Assembly: GCA_003243865.1 (NCBI GenBank)
Contig: QHBQ01000255.1
Span: forward strand, 1-12,649
Origin: Candidatus Chloroheliales bacterium
GTDB taxonomy: Bacteria; Chloroflexota; Chloroflexia; QHBQ01
DNA: 12,649 nucleotides
Direction: 5' to 3'
The translations under genes were made by a program, and so were the position numbers. A model generated the notes under the pieces. That model ran no database searches. It saw nothing but the letters and a program-made list of their open reading frames with translations, and was not told the origin of the DNA. This document shows, one piece after another, positions 5,009 through 12,569 of the stretch. Every line of letters starts with the position of its first letter. The first letter of the stretch is position 1.

Positions 5009-6313
5009 ATGAGCAGCAGTACCACCTTCTACAACTCGGCCCAGGTGTTCCTCACCTCCGAGTCGGTCACTGAGGGCCACCCCGACAAGCTCTGCGACCA
5101 GGTATCCGATGCGGTACTGGACGCAATTCTGGCGATTGACCCGCGCGGGCGCGTCGCTTGCGAAACGGCGGCTACCACTGGCCTTGTGCTAGTCTTCGGC
5201 GAGATTACCACCAGCGGTTACGTGGATATCCCCACCATCGTGCGCAACACGATCAAGAATATCGGCTACACCCACACCGATCAGGGCTTCGACTTCAAGA
5301 CCTGCGGCGTGATCGTCTCGATCAAGGAGCAGAGCAGCGACATCGCCATGGGCGTGGACATGGCCCTCGAAGCCAAGACCGGCGAGATGACCGAGGCCGA
5401 GGTCGAGGCGGTTGGCGCGGGCGACCAGGGCATGATGATTGGCTTTGCCTGCAACGAGACCGACGAGTATATGCCACTCACCATCGCGCTGGCCCATCGT
5501 ATCTGTCGCCAACTCAGCCAGGTGCGCAAGGGCGGGCTGATGCCCTACCTGCGGCCCGACGGCAAGAGCCAGGTGACTGTCGAGTACGAGTACGGCAAGC
5601 CGAAGCGAATTGACGCCATCGTAGTCAGCACCCAGCACGATGAGTACGTCAGCCGCGACCAGATGGAGAAGGATGTCAAAACCCACGTCATCTCCCAGGT
5701 CGTTCCCGCCGCACTGCTCGACGACAAGACCAAGTATTACATCAACCCGACTGGTCGCTTCGTGGTGGGTGGGCCGATGGGCGATGCTGGCCTGACCGGG
5801 CGCAAGATCATCGTGGATACCTATGGCGGCATCGCGCGGCACGGTGGTGGCGCGTTCTCCGGCAAGGACCCGACCAAGGTTGACCGCAGCGCCGCCTATG
5901 CCGCCCGCTACGCTGCCAAGAACATCGTGGCCGCCGGTATCGCCGACCGCTTCGAGATCCAGTTGAGCTATGCCATCGGCGTGGCCCACCCGATCAGCAT
6001 CGCGGTGGAAACCTACGGCACCGGCAAGATCAGCGACGAGAAGATTGTCGCGCTCATCAACAAGCACTTCGACCTGCGCCCTGGCGCGATCATCCGCGAC
6101 CTGCGCCTGCGCCGCCCCATCTACCGCGCCACCGCCGCCTACGGTCACTTTGGCCGCACTGACATTGACGCCCCCTGGGAGAACACCGACAAGGCCGCCA
6201 CGCTGCGCAAGGAAGCGGGGCTGAAGGGCGAAGCCACTCACCCAACCGACCCCACCAGCAACGGCCACCGCGATGAGTCGATCCCCAGCGAAGACCTTGC
6301 CGCGCGGCTATGA
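5009..6313 (+). CDS. metK: S-adenosylmethionine synthetase
   Basis: Makes S-adenosylmethionine from methionine and ATP with release of phosphate and pyrophosphate; a cytosolic enzyme, normally a tetramer. All hallmarks are present: [15 protein letters not shown] (17-31) at the ATP site, signature 1 [12 protein letters not shown] (136-147) and signature 2 [17 protein letters not shown] (279-295). At 434 residues it is longer than the 384-residue E. coli enzyme, partly from a C-terminal tail after about 395 that is charged and of no known function. The start is the ATG at 5009, with GGGAGAG upstream at 4993-4999; an ATG at 4970 in the same frame lacks a ribosome site and adds 13 residues that do not look like the family. 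It is transcribed from its own promoter. Its product serves the MidA-type and MenG methyltransferases in this window, among others. Confidence 0.97.
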   Translation: MSSSTTFYNSAQVFLTSESVTEGHPDKLCDQVSDAVLDAILAIDPRGRVACETAATTGLVLVFGEITTSGYVDIPTIVRNTIKNIGYTHTDQGFDFKTCGVIVSIKEQSSDIAMGVDMALEAKTGEMTEAEVEAVGAGDQGMMIGFACNETDEYMPLTIALAHRICRQLSQVRKGGLMPYLRPDGKSQVTVEYEYGKPKRIDAIVVSTQHDEYVSRDQMEKDVKTHVISQVVPAALLDDKTKYYINPTGRFVVGGPMGDAGLTGRKIIVDTYGGIARHGGGAFSGKDPTKVDRSAAYAARYAAKNIVAAGIADRFEIQLSYAIGVAHPISIAVETYGTGKISDEKIVALINKHFDLRPGAIIRDLRLRRPIYRATAAYGHFGRTDIDAPWENTDKAATLRKEAGLKGEATHPTDPTSNGHRDESIPSEDLAARL

Positions 6314-6319
6314 GACCAA

Positions 6320-6392
6320 AGATTAAAGACTAAAGATTAAAGAAAAGGCCAATCCGCTTCATCTTTAATCTTTAATCTTTAGCCTTTAATCT
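6320..6392. repeat. 23-bp AT-rich inverted repeat built from ATTAAAG units
   Basis: The left arm (6320-6342) and right arm (6370-6392) match in 22 of 23 positions as an inverted repeat with a 27-base loop. Both arms consist of tandem ATTAAAG-like heptamers (CTTTAAT on the right). It fills the space between metK and the sugar operon. The stem is too AT-rich and lacks a clean U-run, so it is at best a weak terminator. Confidence 0.7.
6357..6380 (+). repeat. 24-bp direct repeat, left copy
   Basis: The 24 bases from 6357 to 6380 (beginning CTTCATCTTTAATC) recur exactly at 10809-10832. The two copies bracket the four-gene sugar/oxidase cluster in the same orientation. Low-complexity heptamer content means chance or repeat spread must be considered. 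Confidence 0.65.
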
Positions 6393-6404
6393 CCGATCTA
6401 AAAT

Positions 6405-7403
6405 ATGCCCGATAGCTCAACTAAACCGATTGCCCTGATTACCGGCGCGTCCGGGTTCGTGGGGCGCTACCTTGCCCGCCACCTGCTCGAAGTCAGCGAC
6501 TGGACGTTGGCATTGGTCTCGCGTAACGAGGCGGGCGCGGTGCGGCTGGCCGACGAATATGCCCGCTATCCCGACCGTGTTGCCGCCCTCGCTGCCGATA
6601 TCAGCGACGCGAAGGCGGTGCAGGAGGCGCTGGCGCGTACCTGCCCCAGCTACGTCTTCCATCTCGCTGCCCAAACCTCGGTCAAGGATGCGCTGGATGA
6701 CCCCGCCGCTACCCTGGGCAACAACCTATTCAGCACCCTCAACCTGCTGGAAGGTACTCGTGCCCTGGCCGAACCGCCGCGACTGCTGGCGATCGGCTCG
6801 TCCGAGGAGTACGGCCACGTTCGCCCTGAAGACAATCCGGTTGATGAACACACCGAGCTACGCCCCGACAACCCCTACGGCGTGAGCAAGGTGGCAACCG
6901 ATATGCTGGCCTTGCAGTATGTGTTCAGCTACAAGCTGCCAGTTATACGCGTGCGCGCCTTCAACCACATCGGTCCCGGCCAGAGTGATCGTTTCGTAAC
7001 CGCCTCCTTCGCGCGGCAGGTTGCGCTGATCGAGGCGGGCAAGCAGGAACCGGTCATTAAGGTGGGCAACCTGTCGAGCCAGCGCGATTTCACCGACGTG
7101 CGCGACATTGTGCGTGCCTACTACCTTGCCATCACTCAGAGCCAGCCGGGCGAGGTCTACAACCTGTGCAGCGAACAGTCCACCAGCATCCAGGCGGTGC
7201 TGGATACCCTGCTCAACTTCTGCACCGTGCGGGTGCGTGTCGAACTGGACCAAACCCGCCTACGCCCGTCCGATGTGCCGCTGATTGTGGGCAACGCGGC
7301 GAAGTTCCGCCAGCTAACTGGCTGGAAGCCCGCGATTGGCCTGCGCCAGTCGCTGGCTGATATCCTCGACTACTGGCGCGCCCAGGTGAGGAGCGAGCCG
7401 TGA
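6405..7403 (+). CDS. NAD(P)-dependent sugar epimerase/dehydratase, Rmd-like (GDP-4-keto-6-deoxymannose reductase)
   Basis: An extended short-chain dehydrogenase of 332 residues. The Rossmann loop is GASGFVG (14-20), the active-site serine region GSSEEYG (131-137) and the catalytic pair Y158-GVS-K162. FNHIGPGQ (186-193) and VGNLSSQRDFTDVRDIVRAY (220-239) are blocks I associate with GDP-4-keto-6-deoxymannose reductases (Rmd), which make GDP-D-rhamnose. A role as a second 4,6-dehydratase or a 4-epimerase cannot be excluded. No ribosome site precedes the ATG, where AAAAT from the repeat region lies directly upstream; it is the least well supported start in the operon, but no other start fits the family. 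The stop overlaps the GTG of the nucleotidylyltransferase gene. A 32-base stretch (7026-7057) is identical to the GDP-mannose dehydratase gene at 31 positions, showing that the two are close paralogues. Confidence 0.82.
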   Translation: MPDSSTKPIALITGASGFVGRYLARHLLEVSDWTLALVSRNEAGAVRLADEYARYPDRVAALAADISDAKAVQEALARTCPSYVFHLAAQTSVKDALDDPAATLGNNLFSTLNLLEGTRALAEPPRLLAIGSSEEYGHVRPEDNPVDEHTELRPDNPYGVSKVATDMLALQYVFSYKLPVIRVRAFNHIGPGQSDRFVTASFARQVALIEAGKQEPVIKVGNLSSQRDFTDVRDIVRAYYLAITQSQPGEVYNLCSEQSTSIQAVLDTLLNFCTVRVRVELDQTRLRPSDVPLIVGNAAKFRQLTGWKPAIGLRQSLADILDYWRAQVRSEP

Positions 7404-8533
7404 AAGCAGTGATCCTTGTTGGCGGCCAGGGTACCCGCCTGCGCCCGCTGACCGTCAACCGACCCAAGCCGCTGCTGCCAGTCGGCAATGTGCCGTTCCT
7501 TACCCACGTCTTCGGCCACCTGCGGCGGCATGGGATTGACGAAATTATTCTCGCGGTGCAATATCTGCCCGACCGCTTCCGCCAGTTCTATGGCGATGGC
7601 AGCGCATATGGCGTGCGCCTCACGGTTGCGGACGAGCCTGAACCGATGGGTACGGCGGGTGCGGTCAAGAACGTCGAGCAGTACCTTGACCCCGACGAAA
7701 CCTTCCTGGCCTTCAATGGCGATGTCCTCACTGACCTCGATATCACCGATATGCTACGCTACCACAAAGAGCGCGGCGCGGCGTTGACCATCAGCCTGAC
7801 GCCAGTGGAGGACACCTCCAGCTACGGTGTGGTGGACATGAACGCGAACGGGCGCATCAGCCGCTTCATTGAGAAGCCAAAGCGCGAGGACGCGCCCTCG
7901 AACCTGATCAATGCGGGTATCTATATTCTGGAGCCGGAAGCGCTGGCGATGATGCCCGCCGCTCAACACTATATGTTCGAGTTCGGTCTGTTTCCCACCC
8001 TGCTTGAGCGTGGCCGCCCCATGTATGGCTACAATCCGCCCGCGCAAACCTACTGGATGGACATTGGCAAACCGGAACGCTACCTCGACGCCAACAGCGA
8101 TTTGCTCAACGGCAAGGTTGCGGGTCTGGCCTGGCAGCCTGTGGGCAGTCAGTACCGCGAGGGAGTGTGGGCCGACGAAGGCTGCGACATATCACCGGAA
8201 GCGCACTTCAGCGGCGCGGTTATCCTCGGCAGGCGCTGCCGCATTGCCGCAGGCGCGCGCATTGTCGGGCCAGTGGTGATGGGCGACAATTGCAGCATTG
8301 GTCGCGAGGCGAATGTCACCGAAGCGGTGCTGTGGGAGGGCGCAAATGTCGGCGAGGGCGCAACCCTGCACCGCTGCATCATCGGCGAAAACGCCAGCAT
8401 CGCCCCCCGCGCCAGCATCAGCGGCGGCGCGGTGATTGGCGACCGCGCTAGCATCGGTGCGGGCAACAAGCTCGCCAACGGCATCCGTATCAATTGCAAT
8501 ATCAACCTGCCTGATGAGGCAATTACGTTCTAG
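7400..8533 (+). CDS. Sugar-1-phosphate nucleotidylyltransferase with left-handed beta-helix tail (mannose-1-phosphate guanylyltransferase-like)
   Basis: Activates a sugar phosphate to an NDP-sugar; with a GDP-mannose dehydratase in the operon, mannose 1-phosphate plus GTP to GDP-mannose is the likely reaction, but the nucleotide is not proven by sequence. The N-terminal domain has GGQGTRLRPLT and RPKPLLPVG (8-29), the metal-binding FNGDVLTDLD (105-114), FIEKP (156-160), NAGIYIL (171-177) and WMDIGKPERY (219-228). From about 255 to 370 hexapeptide repeats (ISPEAHFSGAVILG, ASIAPRASISGGAVIG) form a left-handed beta-helix, as in GMPPA/GMPPB-type proteins. Length 377 is usual for this architecture. 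The start is GTG at 7400, inside the GTGA overlap with the previous stop and preceded by AGGAG 6 bases upstream. A cluster of GC-rich hairpins separates it from the next gene. Confidence 0.88.
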   Translation: MKAVILVGGQGTRLRPLTVNRPKPLLPVGNVPFLTHVFGHLRRHGIDEIILAVQYLPDRFRQFYGDGSAYGVRLTVADEPEPMGTAGAVKNVEQYLDPDETFLAFNGDVLTDLDITDMLRYHKERGAALTISLTPVEDTSSYGVVDMNANGRISRFIEKPKREDAPSNLINAGIYILEPEALAMMPAAQHYMFEFGLFPTLLERGRPMYGYNPPAQTYWMDIGKPERYLDANSDLLNGKVAGLAWQPVGSQYREGVWADEGCDISPEAHFSGAVILGRRCRIAAGARIVGPVVMGDNCSIGREANVTEAVLWEGANVGEGATLHRCIIGENASIAPRASISGGAVIGDRASIGAGNKLANGIRINCNINLPDEAITF

Positions 8534-8643
8534 CCCCTTCCCCCTTTGGGGAGGGGTACTCCCAGCCTCTCCAAAGGGGGAGGTAGGGAGGGGGAGTGCA
8601 TCGCGCTGCACGGACCCACCCCAGCCCCTCCCGGTAGGAGGGG
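8534..8643 (+). repeat. Cluster of four GC-rich hairpins between two operon genes
   Basis: Stems: CCCCTTCCCC/GGGGAGGGG (8534-8556), CCTCTCC/GGGGAGG (8566-8583), GTGCA/TGCAC (8596-8611) and CCCCTCC/GGAGGGG (8625-8643). None is followed by a U-run. The core TTCCCCCTTTGGGG occurs again at 11667-11680. This looks like a dispersed intergenic repeat family rather than coding sequence. Confidence 0.65.
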
Positions 8644-8666
8644 GAGTAAACAAAAGACTATGCGAG

Positions 8667-8672
8667 AAGGAG
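8667..8672 (+). promoter_or_regulatory. Ribosome binding site deciding a TTG start
   Basis: AAGGAG lies 8 bases before the TTG at 8681, where the conserved Rossmann start RVLITGITG begins. The in-frame ATG at 8660 has only a distant G-rich run upstream, and this site would lie within its coding sequence. Confidence 0.6.
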
Positions 8673-8680
8673 TAACCGAT

Positions 8681-9709
8681 TTGAGAGTTCTGATTACCGG
8701 TATCACCGGCATGACCGGCAGCCACCTGGCCGAGTATTTTCTGAACCAGGGCGGGTTCGAGGTCTACGGCAGCTATCGTCGCCGCAGCCCACGGCTTAAC
8801 CTTGAGGACCTGGAACGCAGTGGGCGCATCAACTACGTCGAGGCGGGCGTGTCCGATGTCAAGGTCATCAAGAAGGCGGTGGATAAGGGCAAGGTCAACA
8901 TGATCAACGCCGACCTCTACGACGCCTTCAGTGTGCGCAAGCTAATCGCTGCCACCGAGCCGGAGTACATCTTCCACCTCGCGGCGCAGAGCTACGTGCC
9001 TGGCTCGTGGAACGCCCCCGCCGAAACCTTGCAGACCAATATCATCAGCGAACTGAACGTCTTCGAGGCGCTGCGCGATATGGGCCTCAGCCCAGTCATC
9101 CAAATCGCGGGCAGCAGCGAGGAGTACGGCCTGGTACGCCCCGACGAGGTGCCGATCAAGGAAACCAACCCACTCCGCCCGCTCAGCCCCTATGCGGTGA
9201 GCAAGGTGGGGCAGGAGATGCTCGCTTACCAGTATTTCCGCAGCTACGGACTGAAGACGATCACCACGCGCGGCTTCAACCACGAAGGGCCACGCCGCGG
9301 CGACAACTTTGTAACCTCATCGTTCGCCAAGCAGATTGCCCTGATCGAGGCGGGCAAGCAGGAGCCGGTCATCCATGTCGGCGACCTGAACAGCAAGCGC
9401 GACTGGACCGATGTGCGCGACATCTGCCGCGCCTACCATCTGTTGGTGGAGAAGTGTGAGCCAGGCGAGGTCTACAACATCGGCACCGGTGTGTCGCGCA
9501 GTATCCGCGAGATGCTCGACCTGCTGCTGACCATGACCAGCATCCAGGTGGAGGTGAGGCAGGACCCGGCAAGGCTGCGCCCCTCGGACGTACCCCTGCT
9601 GTGGGCCGATGCCTCCAAATTCAAGGCGGCCACCGGCTGGGAGCCAGAAATCCCCTTCGAGCAGACGATGCGCGATTTGCTCAACTACTGGCGGGCGCAC
9701 GTGTTATGA
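8681..9709 (+). CDS. gmd: GDP-mannose 4,6-dehydratase-like protein
   Basis: Converts GDP-mannose to GDP-4-keto-6-deoxymannose, the branch point to GDP-rhamnose, GDP-fucose and related sugars. It is an extended SDR of 342 residues: Rossmann loop GITGMTG (7-13), GSSEEYG (144-150) with the catalytic glutamate, Y171-AVS-K175, and FNHEGPRRGDNFVT (199-212), the block most diagnostic of GDP-mannose dehydratases. The N-terminal half is atypical (GRINYVEAGVSDVKVIKKAV, 48-67, then ADLYDAFSV) compared with E. coli Gmd, and the C-terminal half is very like the Rmd-type paralogue upstream, so a related 4,6-dehydratase or 4-reductase activity is possible. The TTG start is favoured by its ribosome site; the frame is open further up through the hairpin cluster. 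Its stop overlaps the next ATG (ATGA), so the oxidase is translationally coupled. Confidence 0.83.
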   Translation: MRVLITGITGMTGSHLAEYFLNQGGFEVYGSYRRRSPRLNLEDLERSGRINYVEAGVSDVKVIKKAVDKGKVNMINADLYDAFSVRKLIAATEPEYIFHLAAQSYVPGSWNAPAETLQTNIISELNVFEALRDMGLSPVIQIAGSSEEYGLVRPDEVPIKETNPLRPLSPYAVSKVGQEMLAYQYFRSYGLKTITTRGFNHEGPRRGDNFVTSSFAKQIALIEAGKQEPVIHVGDLNSKRDWTDVRDICRAYHLLVEKCEPGEVYNIGTGVSRSIREMLDLLLTMTSIQVEVRQDPARLRPSDVPLLWADASKFKAATGWEPEIPFEQTMRDLLNYWRAHVL

Positions 9710-10779
9710 ACTTTACCAACTTGCTAGAACTGGAAGAGCTAGCCCGCCAGACCCTTGACCCCGCCGTCTACGACTACATTGCGGGTGGCGCCGACGACGA
9801 GGTGACGCTGGGAGAGAACCGCGCCGCGTTTGGCCGCTGGCGGCTACGCCCCCGCTATCTGGTGGATGTCAGCCGCGTTGACCTCAGCACTACCGTCCTC
9901 GGCCAGCCGATCAGCTTCCCGGTGCTGGTTGCCCCCAGCGCCTACCACAAGCTGGCCCACCCTGACGGTGAACTCGGCACCGCCCGCGCCTGCACGGCGG
10001 CTGGCACGATTATGATCTGCAGCACGGCCAGCACCTACCCGATTGGTGAGATTGCCACCCAGGGCGCGCCGGTCTGGTTCCAGCTATACACCTACAAGGA
10101 ACGGGCAGTCACCGAGATGCTGATTGCCAAAGCGGTGGCTGCTGGTGTGACTGCGCTCTGCCTGACCATTGACGTGCCGCACATCGGCAACCGCGAGCGC
10201 GACACCCGTAACCGCTTCACCCTGCCCAACGGTATCGTGATGGCGAACCTGGTGGACGCTGACCTGGCCCAAATGCCACGCAATCCTGACGGCTCCGCCC
10301 TGGCCGCTTACTCGATGCTCTGGGACCCGGCGCTTACCTGGGAGGTCATTTCCTGGCTGCGCTCGCGCTGCAACCTGCCCATCGTGGTCAAGGGCATCAT
10401 GACTGTTGAGGATGCGAAGCTGGCGGCGGCCTATGGGGCGGCGGCAATCGTGGTCAGCAATCATGGTGGGCGGCAACTCGACAGCGTGGCGGGGACGCTC
10501 GATGTCTTGCCCGAAATCGTTGAAGCAGTGAGTGGAAGCCTCGAAGTGCTGCTCGATGGCGGGGTGCGGCGTGGCAGCGACGTGCTGGAGGCGCTCGCGC
10601 TCGGCGCACGGGCGGTGCTGCTCGGTCGCCCGGTCCTCTGGGGGCTTGCAATCGGCGGCGCGGAGGGGGCAACCGCAGTGCTGACCACGCTGCGAAACGA
10701 ACTCCATACCGATATGATGCTCTGTGGGCGGACACGGATTGCTGATGTAGATCGAAGTTTGGTGATGAAGGCTCCGTGA
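9706..10779 (+). CDS. FMN-dependent alpha-hydroxy-acid oxidase/dehydrogenase (glycolate/lactate oxidase family)
   Basis: Oxidises an (S)-2-hydroxy acid to the 2-oxo acid using FMN. The 357-residue TIM-barrel protein keeps the catalytic set at nearly the same numbers as spinach glycolate oxidase: Y24 (VYDYIAGGADDE), Y128 in FQLYTYK, R163 in GNRERDTRN, K229 in VVKGIM, and H253/R256 in SNHGGRQLD; the FMN phosphate loop is LLDGGVRRGSDV and LGARAVLLGRP. It has no membrane-insertion loop of the long type seen in membrane-bound lactate dehydrogenases, so it is probably soluble and may use oxygen or a carrier. Lactate, glycolate or a larger substrate cannot be told apart. The start is the ATG at 9706 overlapping the Gmd stop. 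It is the last gene of the sugar operon and ends in front of a terminator; why it is coupled to nucleotide-sugar genes is unknown. Confidence 0.9.
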   Translation: MNFTNLLELEELARQTLDPAVYDYIAGGADDEVTLGENRAAFGRWRLRPRYLVDVSRVDLSTTVLGQPISFPVLVAPSAYHKLAHPDGELGTARACTAAGTIMICSTASTYPIGEIATQGAPVWFQLYTYKERAVTEMLIAKAVAAGVTALCLTIDVPHIGNRERDTRNRFTLPNGIVMANLVDADLAQMPRNPDGSALAAYSMLWDPALTWEVISWLRSRCNLPIVVKGIMTVEDAKLAAAYGAAAIVVSNHGGRQLDSVAGTLDVLPEIVEAVSGSLEVLLDGGVRRGSDVLEALALGARAVLLGRPVLWGLAIGGAEGATAVLTTLRNELHTDMMLCGRTRIADVDRSLVMKAP

Positions 10780-10787
10780 TAAACAGC

Positions 10788-10835
10788 AAGGGCGCACCCC
10801 CGGTGCGCCTTCATCTTTAATCTTTAATCTTTCTT
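10788..10835 (+). terminator. Hairpin terminator between the oxidase gene and convergent rex
   Basis: GGCGCACC (10791-10798) pairs with GGTGCGCC (10802-10809) around a 3-base loop, followed by a T-rich but interrupted tract (TCATCTTTAATCTTTAATC). The downstream tract is the second copy of the 24-bp repeat. Facing genes end on both sides, so it may act in both directions. Confidence 0.65.
10809..10832 (+). repeat. 24-bp direct repeat, right copy
   Basis: Identical to 6357-6380 over 24 bases, including the CTTCAT lead and two CTTTAAT heptamers. It lies immediately after the hairpin that ends the sugar/oxidase operon. Confidence 0.65.
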
Positions 10836-10845
10836 CTTTAATTCC

Positions 10846-11592
10846 TCACCTCACCCGCTTCGCCTTCGCCTTGTTGGGGCTGAGGTAATAGGTCATGCTC
10901 TGCAAGGCGCTAACCGGGTCTATGTGGCGGATGCGCACGTTGTCCGGCACCTGCACAATGATTGGCGCGTAGTTGAGGATGGCGCGGGCGCCCGCTTTGA
11001 CCAACTCGTCGGCTACCTCTTGCGCACCTTCGGGGGGGACGGCGATGATGCCGATGGCAATGTCCTTCTCGGCCAGCACCTCGGCCAGCCGCTCCATCGG
11101 GTGGGTCTCGATGCCCTCCAGCCGGGTGCGGGCGATGCGGCGGGGGTCGCGGTCGAAAGCGGCGACGATGTGGAAACCGCGCTCACGAAAGCCGTCATAG
11201 TGGACCAGCGCCTGGCCCAGATTGCCGATGCCGACCAGGGCGCAGTTCCAGTCGCGATCCATGTTAAGGATTTCCTTGATTTGCTCCAGCAGGTAGTTGA
11301 CGTTGTAGCCCTTGCCCTGCTTGCCGAACTCGCCGAAGTAGCTGAGGTCGCGCCTTATCTGCGCGGCAGTGCCACCGATGCGTGCTGCCAACTCGCTGCT
11401 CGATACGGTGGTAATGCCTTCCTGCAGCATATAGGCGAGGCTGCGGGCGTAATTGGGCAGGCGACGAATCACGATGTCGGGGATATCCTCTTCGCCGTTC
11501 ATCACGTCAAGTTCATCGTCGTCTAGCTCTACTCCCTGGGCGGGCCGACCGTTGTTCCTTGCTGTCATCATTTGTCTTTCGCTCGCTCCCAT
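10846..11592 (-). CDS. rex: Redox-sensing transcriptional repressor Rex
   Basis: Rex binds NADH or NAD+ through a Rossmann domain and represses fermentation and respiration genes until NADH rises. The 248-residue protein has the N-terminal winged helix with IPDIVIRRLPNYARSL (37-52) and SSSELAARIGGTAAQIRRD (64-82), the diagnostic DLSYFGEFGKQGKGYNV (82-98), and the NAD loop VGIGNLGQ (120-127), ending with a domain-swap helix (VSALQSMTYYLS). The first 36 residues are an acidic, low-complexity extension (VELDDDELDVMNGEED) absent from most Rex proteins. The start is uncertain: no ribosome site precedes the ATG at 11592, and ATGs at 11571, 11568 and 11502 are in frame. It follows menG by 99 bases on the same strand and may be co-transcribed from the menG promoter. 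I saw no clear Rex operator in the window. Confidence 0.93.
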   Translation of the reverse strand: MGASERQMMTARNNGRPAQGVELDDDELDVMNGEEDIPDIVIRRLPNYARSLAYMLQEGITTVSSSELAARIGGTAAQIRRDLSYFGEFGKQGKGYNVNYLLEQIKEILNMDRDWNCALVGIGNLGQALVHYDGFRERGFHIVAAFDRDPRRIARTRLEGIETHPMERLAEVLAEKDIAIGIIAVPPEGAQEVADELVKAGARAILNYAPIIVQVPDNVRIRHIDPVSALQSMTYYLSPNKAKAKRVR

Positions 11593-11665
11593 TCTATGTT
11601 AGTGGCTGCTGAGGTTTTGCGTGGCACGCACCCTGCGGTTTGGCGTGGCCTACTCCCCCACCTAG

Positions 11666-11684
11666 CTTCCCCCTTTGGGGGAGG
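11666..11684. repeat. GC-rich hairpin between menG and rex
   Basis: CTTCCCCC (11666-11673) pairs with GGGGGAGG (11677-11684), one wobble pair, loop TTT. It shares its core with the hairpin at 8534-8556. No U-run follows on the minus strand, so it is not a convincing terminator for menG. Confidence 0.55.
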
Positions 11685-11691
11685 AATCACA

Positions 11692-12543
11692 CTACTCCAC
11701 TTCGCCAACGTGGAGCGCCACCGCGCCGAAGGTGTGCAGGGTGTAGCGCACCCGCCGCAACCCCGCCTGCTCCATCATCTGCTTCAGCGCGGGCGGCGGG
11801 GGAAAGTCGGTCATCGAGTTGGGCAGATAGCGGTACGCCTCAGCCTGGCCCGCCAGCAAGCGGCCCAGCAGTGGCACCAGGTAGTGGGTGTGGAGCTGAT
11901 GCCCCAGCCGCAGCAGCGTCGCGCTGGGTCGCGCCACTTCAAGGCAGACCACCCGCCCACCAGGTCGCACCACCCGCGCCATCTCGCGGAAGGTGGTGCC
12001 GATGTCGGTTACGTTGCGCATCGCAAAGCCGGTTACCGCGCAGTCGAAGCTGTTGTCATCAAACGACAGGTGCAGCGCATCACCATGCACCCAGGCGATA
12101 CCGTGCGTGGCTGGCCCAGCTTTAATCTGGGCGACGCTCAGTTCCAGGTCGGCAAGATCGCGATCGTTCCGCTGCCGCACCCGCCCCACGTTCAACATCT
12201 GCGCGGCGAAATCGAGCGCAACCACTGCGCATCCCTGTCGCGCCAGGGTGAAGGCGAAATCGCCTGTGCCACTCGCCACATCGAGCGCGGTTGGTACTCG
12301 CCCCGCCGCCAGCGCTCGCTGCACAGTGGTGGCCCGCAGCGCCAGTCGCGCGGCAATCTTGCGCCAGCCGAGATCCTGCCCCAGCGAGATGATGTGATTC
12401 ATCGCGTCGTAGCGGGCCGCCAGGCTGTTGAACATTGCCGCAACGTACTCGGCCTTCGCCCTGCCGGTTAGGTGAGCGTCGGCGTTGAGCGCGGCGATTT
12501 GCTTGTAATTGTCAGTTGCTGTCAATCTTACACTTGCTCCCAC
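11692..12543 (-). CDS. menG: UbiE/MenG-type C-methyltransferase (demethylmenaquinone methyltransferase)
   Basis: Catalyses the last step of menaquinone synthesis, SAM-dependent C-methylation of demethylmenaquinone (and the equivalent ubiquinone step in organisms that have it). Family blocks are FNSLAARYDAMNHIISLG (38-55), the SAM-binding DVASGTGDFAFTLA (88-101), WVHGDALHLSF (151-161), GFAMRNVTD (172-180) and YRYLPNSMTDFP (237-248). At 283 residues it is longer than the usual 230-250, from about 20 extra residues at the N-terminus and a loop at about 126-146 (RDLADLELSVAQIKAG) between motif I and the GDA block. The start is GTG at 12543 with GAGG 8 bases upstream. It is read from a strong promoter and followed by rex on the same strand, a sensible link between quinone supply and redox control. 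Confidence 0.92.
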   Translation of the reverse strand: MGASVRLTATDNYKQIAALNADAHLTGRAKAEYVAAMFNSLAARYDAMNHIISLGQDLGWRKIAARLALRATTVQRALAAGRVPTALDVASGTGDFAFTLARQGCAVVALDFAAQMLNVGRVRQRNDRDLADLELSVAQIKAGPATHGIAWVHGDALHLSFDDNSFDCAVTGFAMRNVTDIGTTFREMARVVRPGGRVVCLEVARPSATLLRLGHQLHTHYLVPLLGRLLAGQAEAYRYLPNSMTDFPPPPALKQMMEQAGLRRVRYTLHTFGAVALHVGEVE

Positions 12544-12569
12544 TACGTTATCCTCTAGCAGCTAAAAAT

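Noticed and set aside
5189..6268. 359-codon open frame antisense to metK, and similar long frames opposite the sugar genes, Rex and MenG
   Set aside because: They mirror strongly conserved proteins in GC-rich DNA, show no family motifs and lack ribosome sites; they are shadows.
6320..6392. Intrinsic terminator of metK
   Set aside because: The stem is almost wholly A/T and the loop is long at 27 bases; no GC-rich stem with a terminal U-run is present.
11666..11684. Terminator between menG and rex
   Set aside because: A strong stem but no U-run after it on the minus strand; it matches the dispersed GC-rich repeat seen at 8534.
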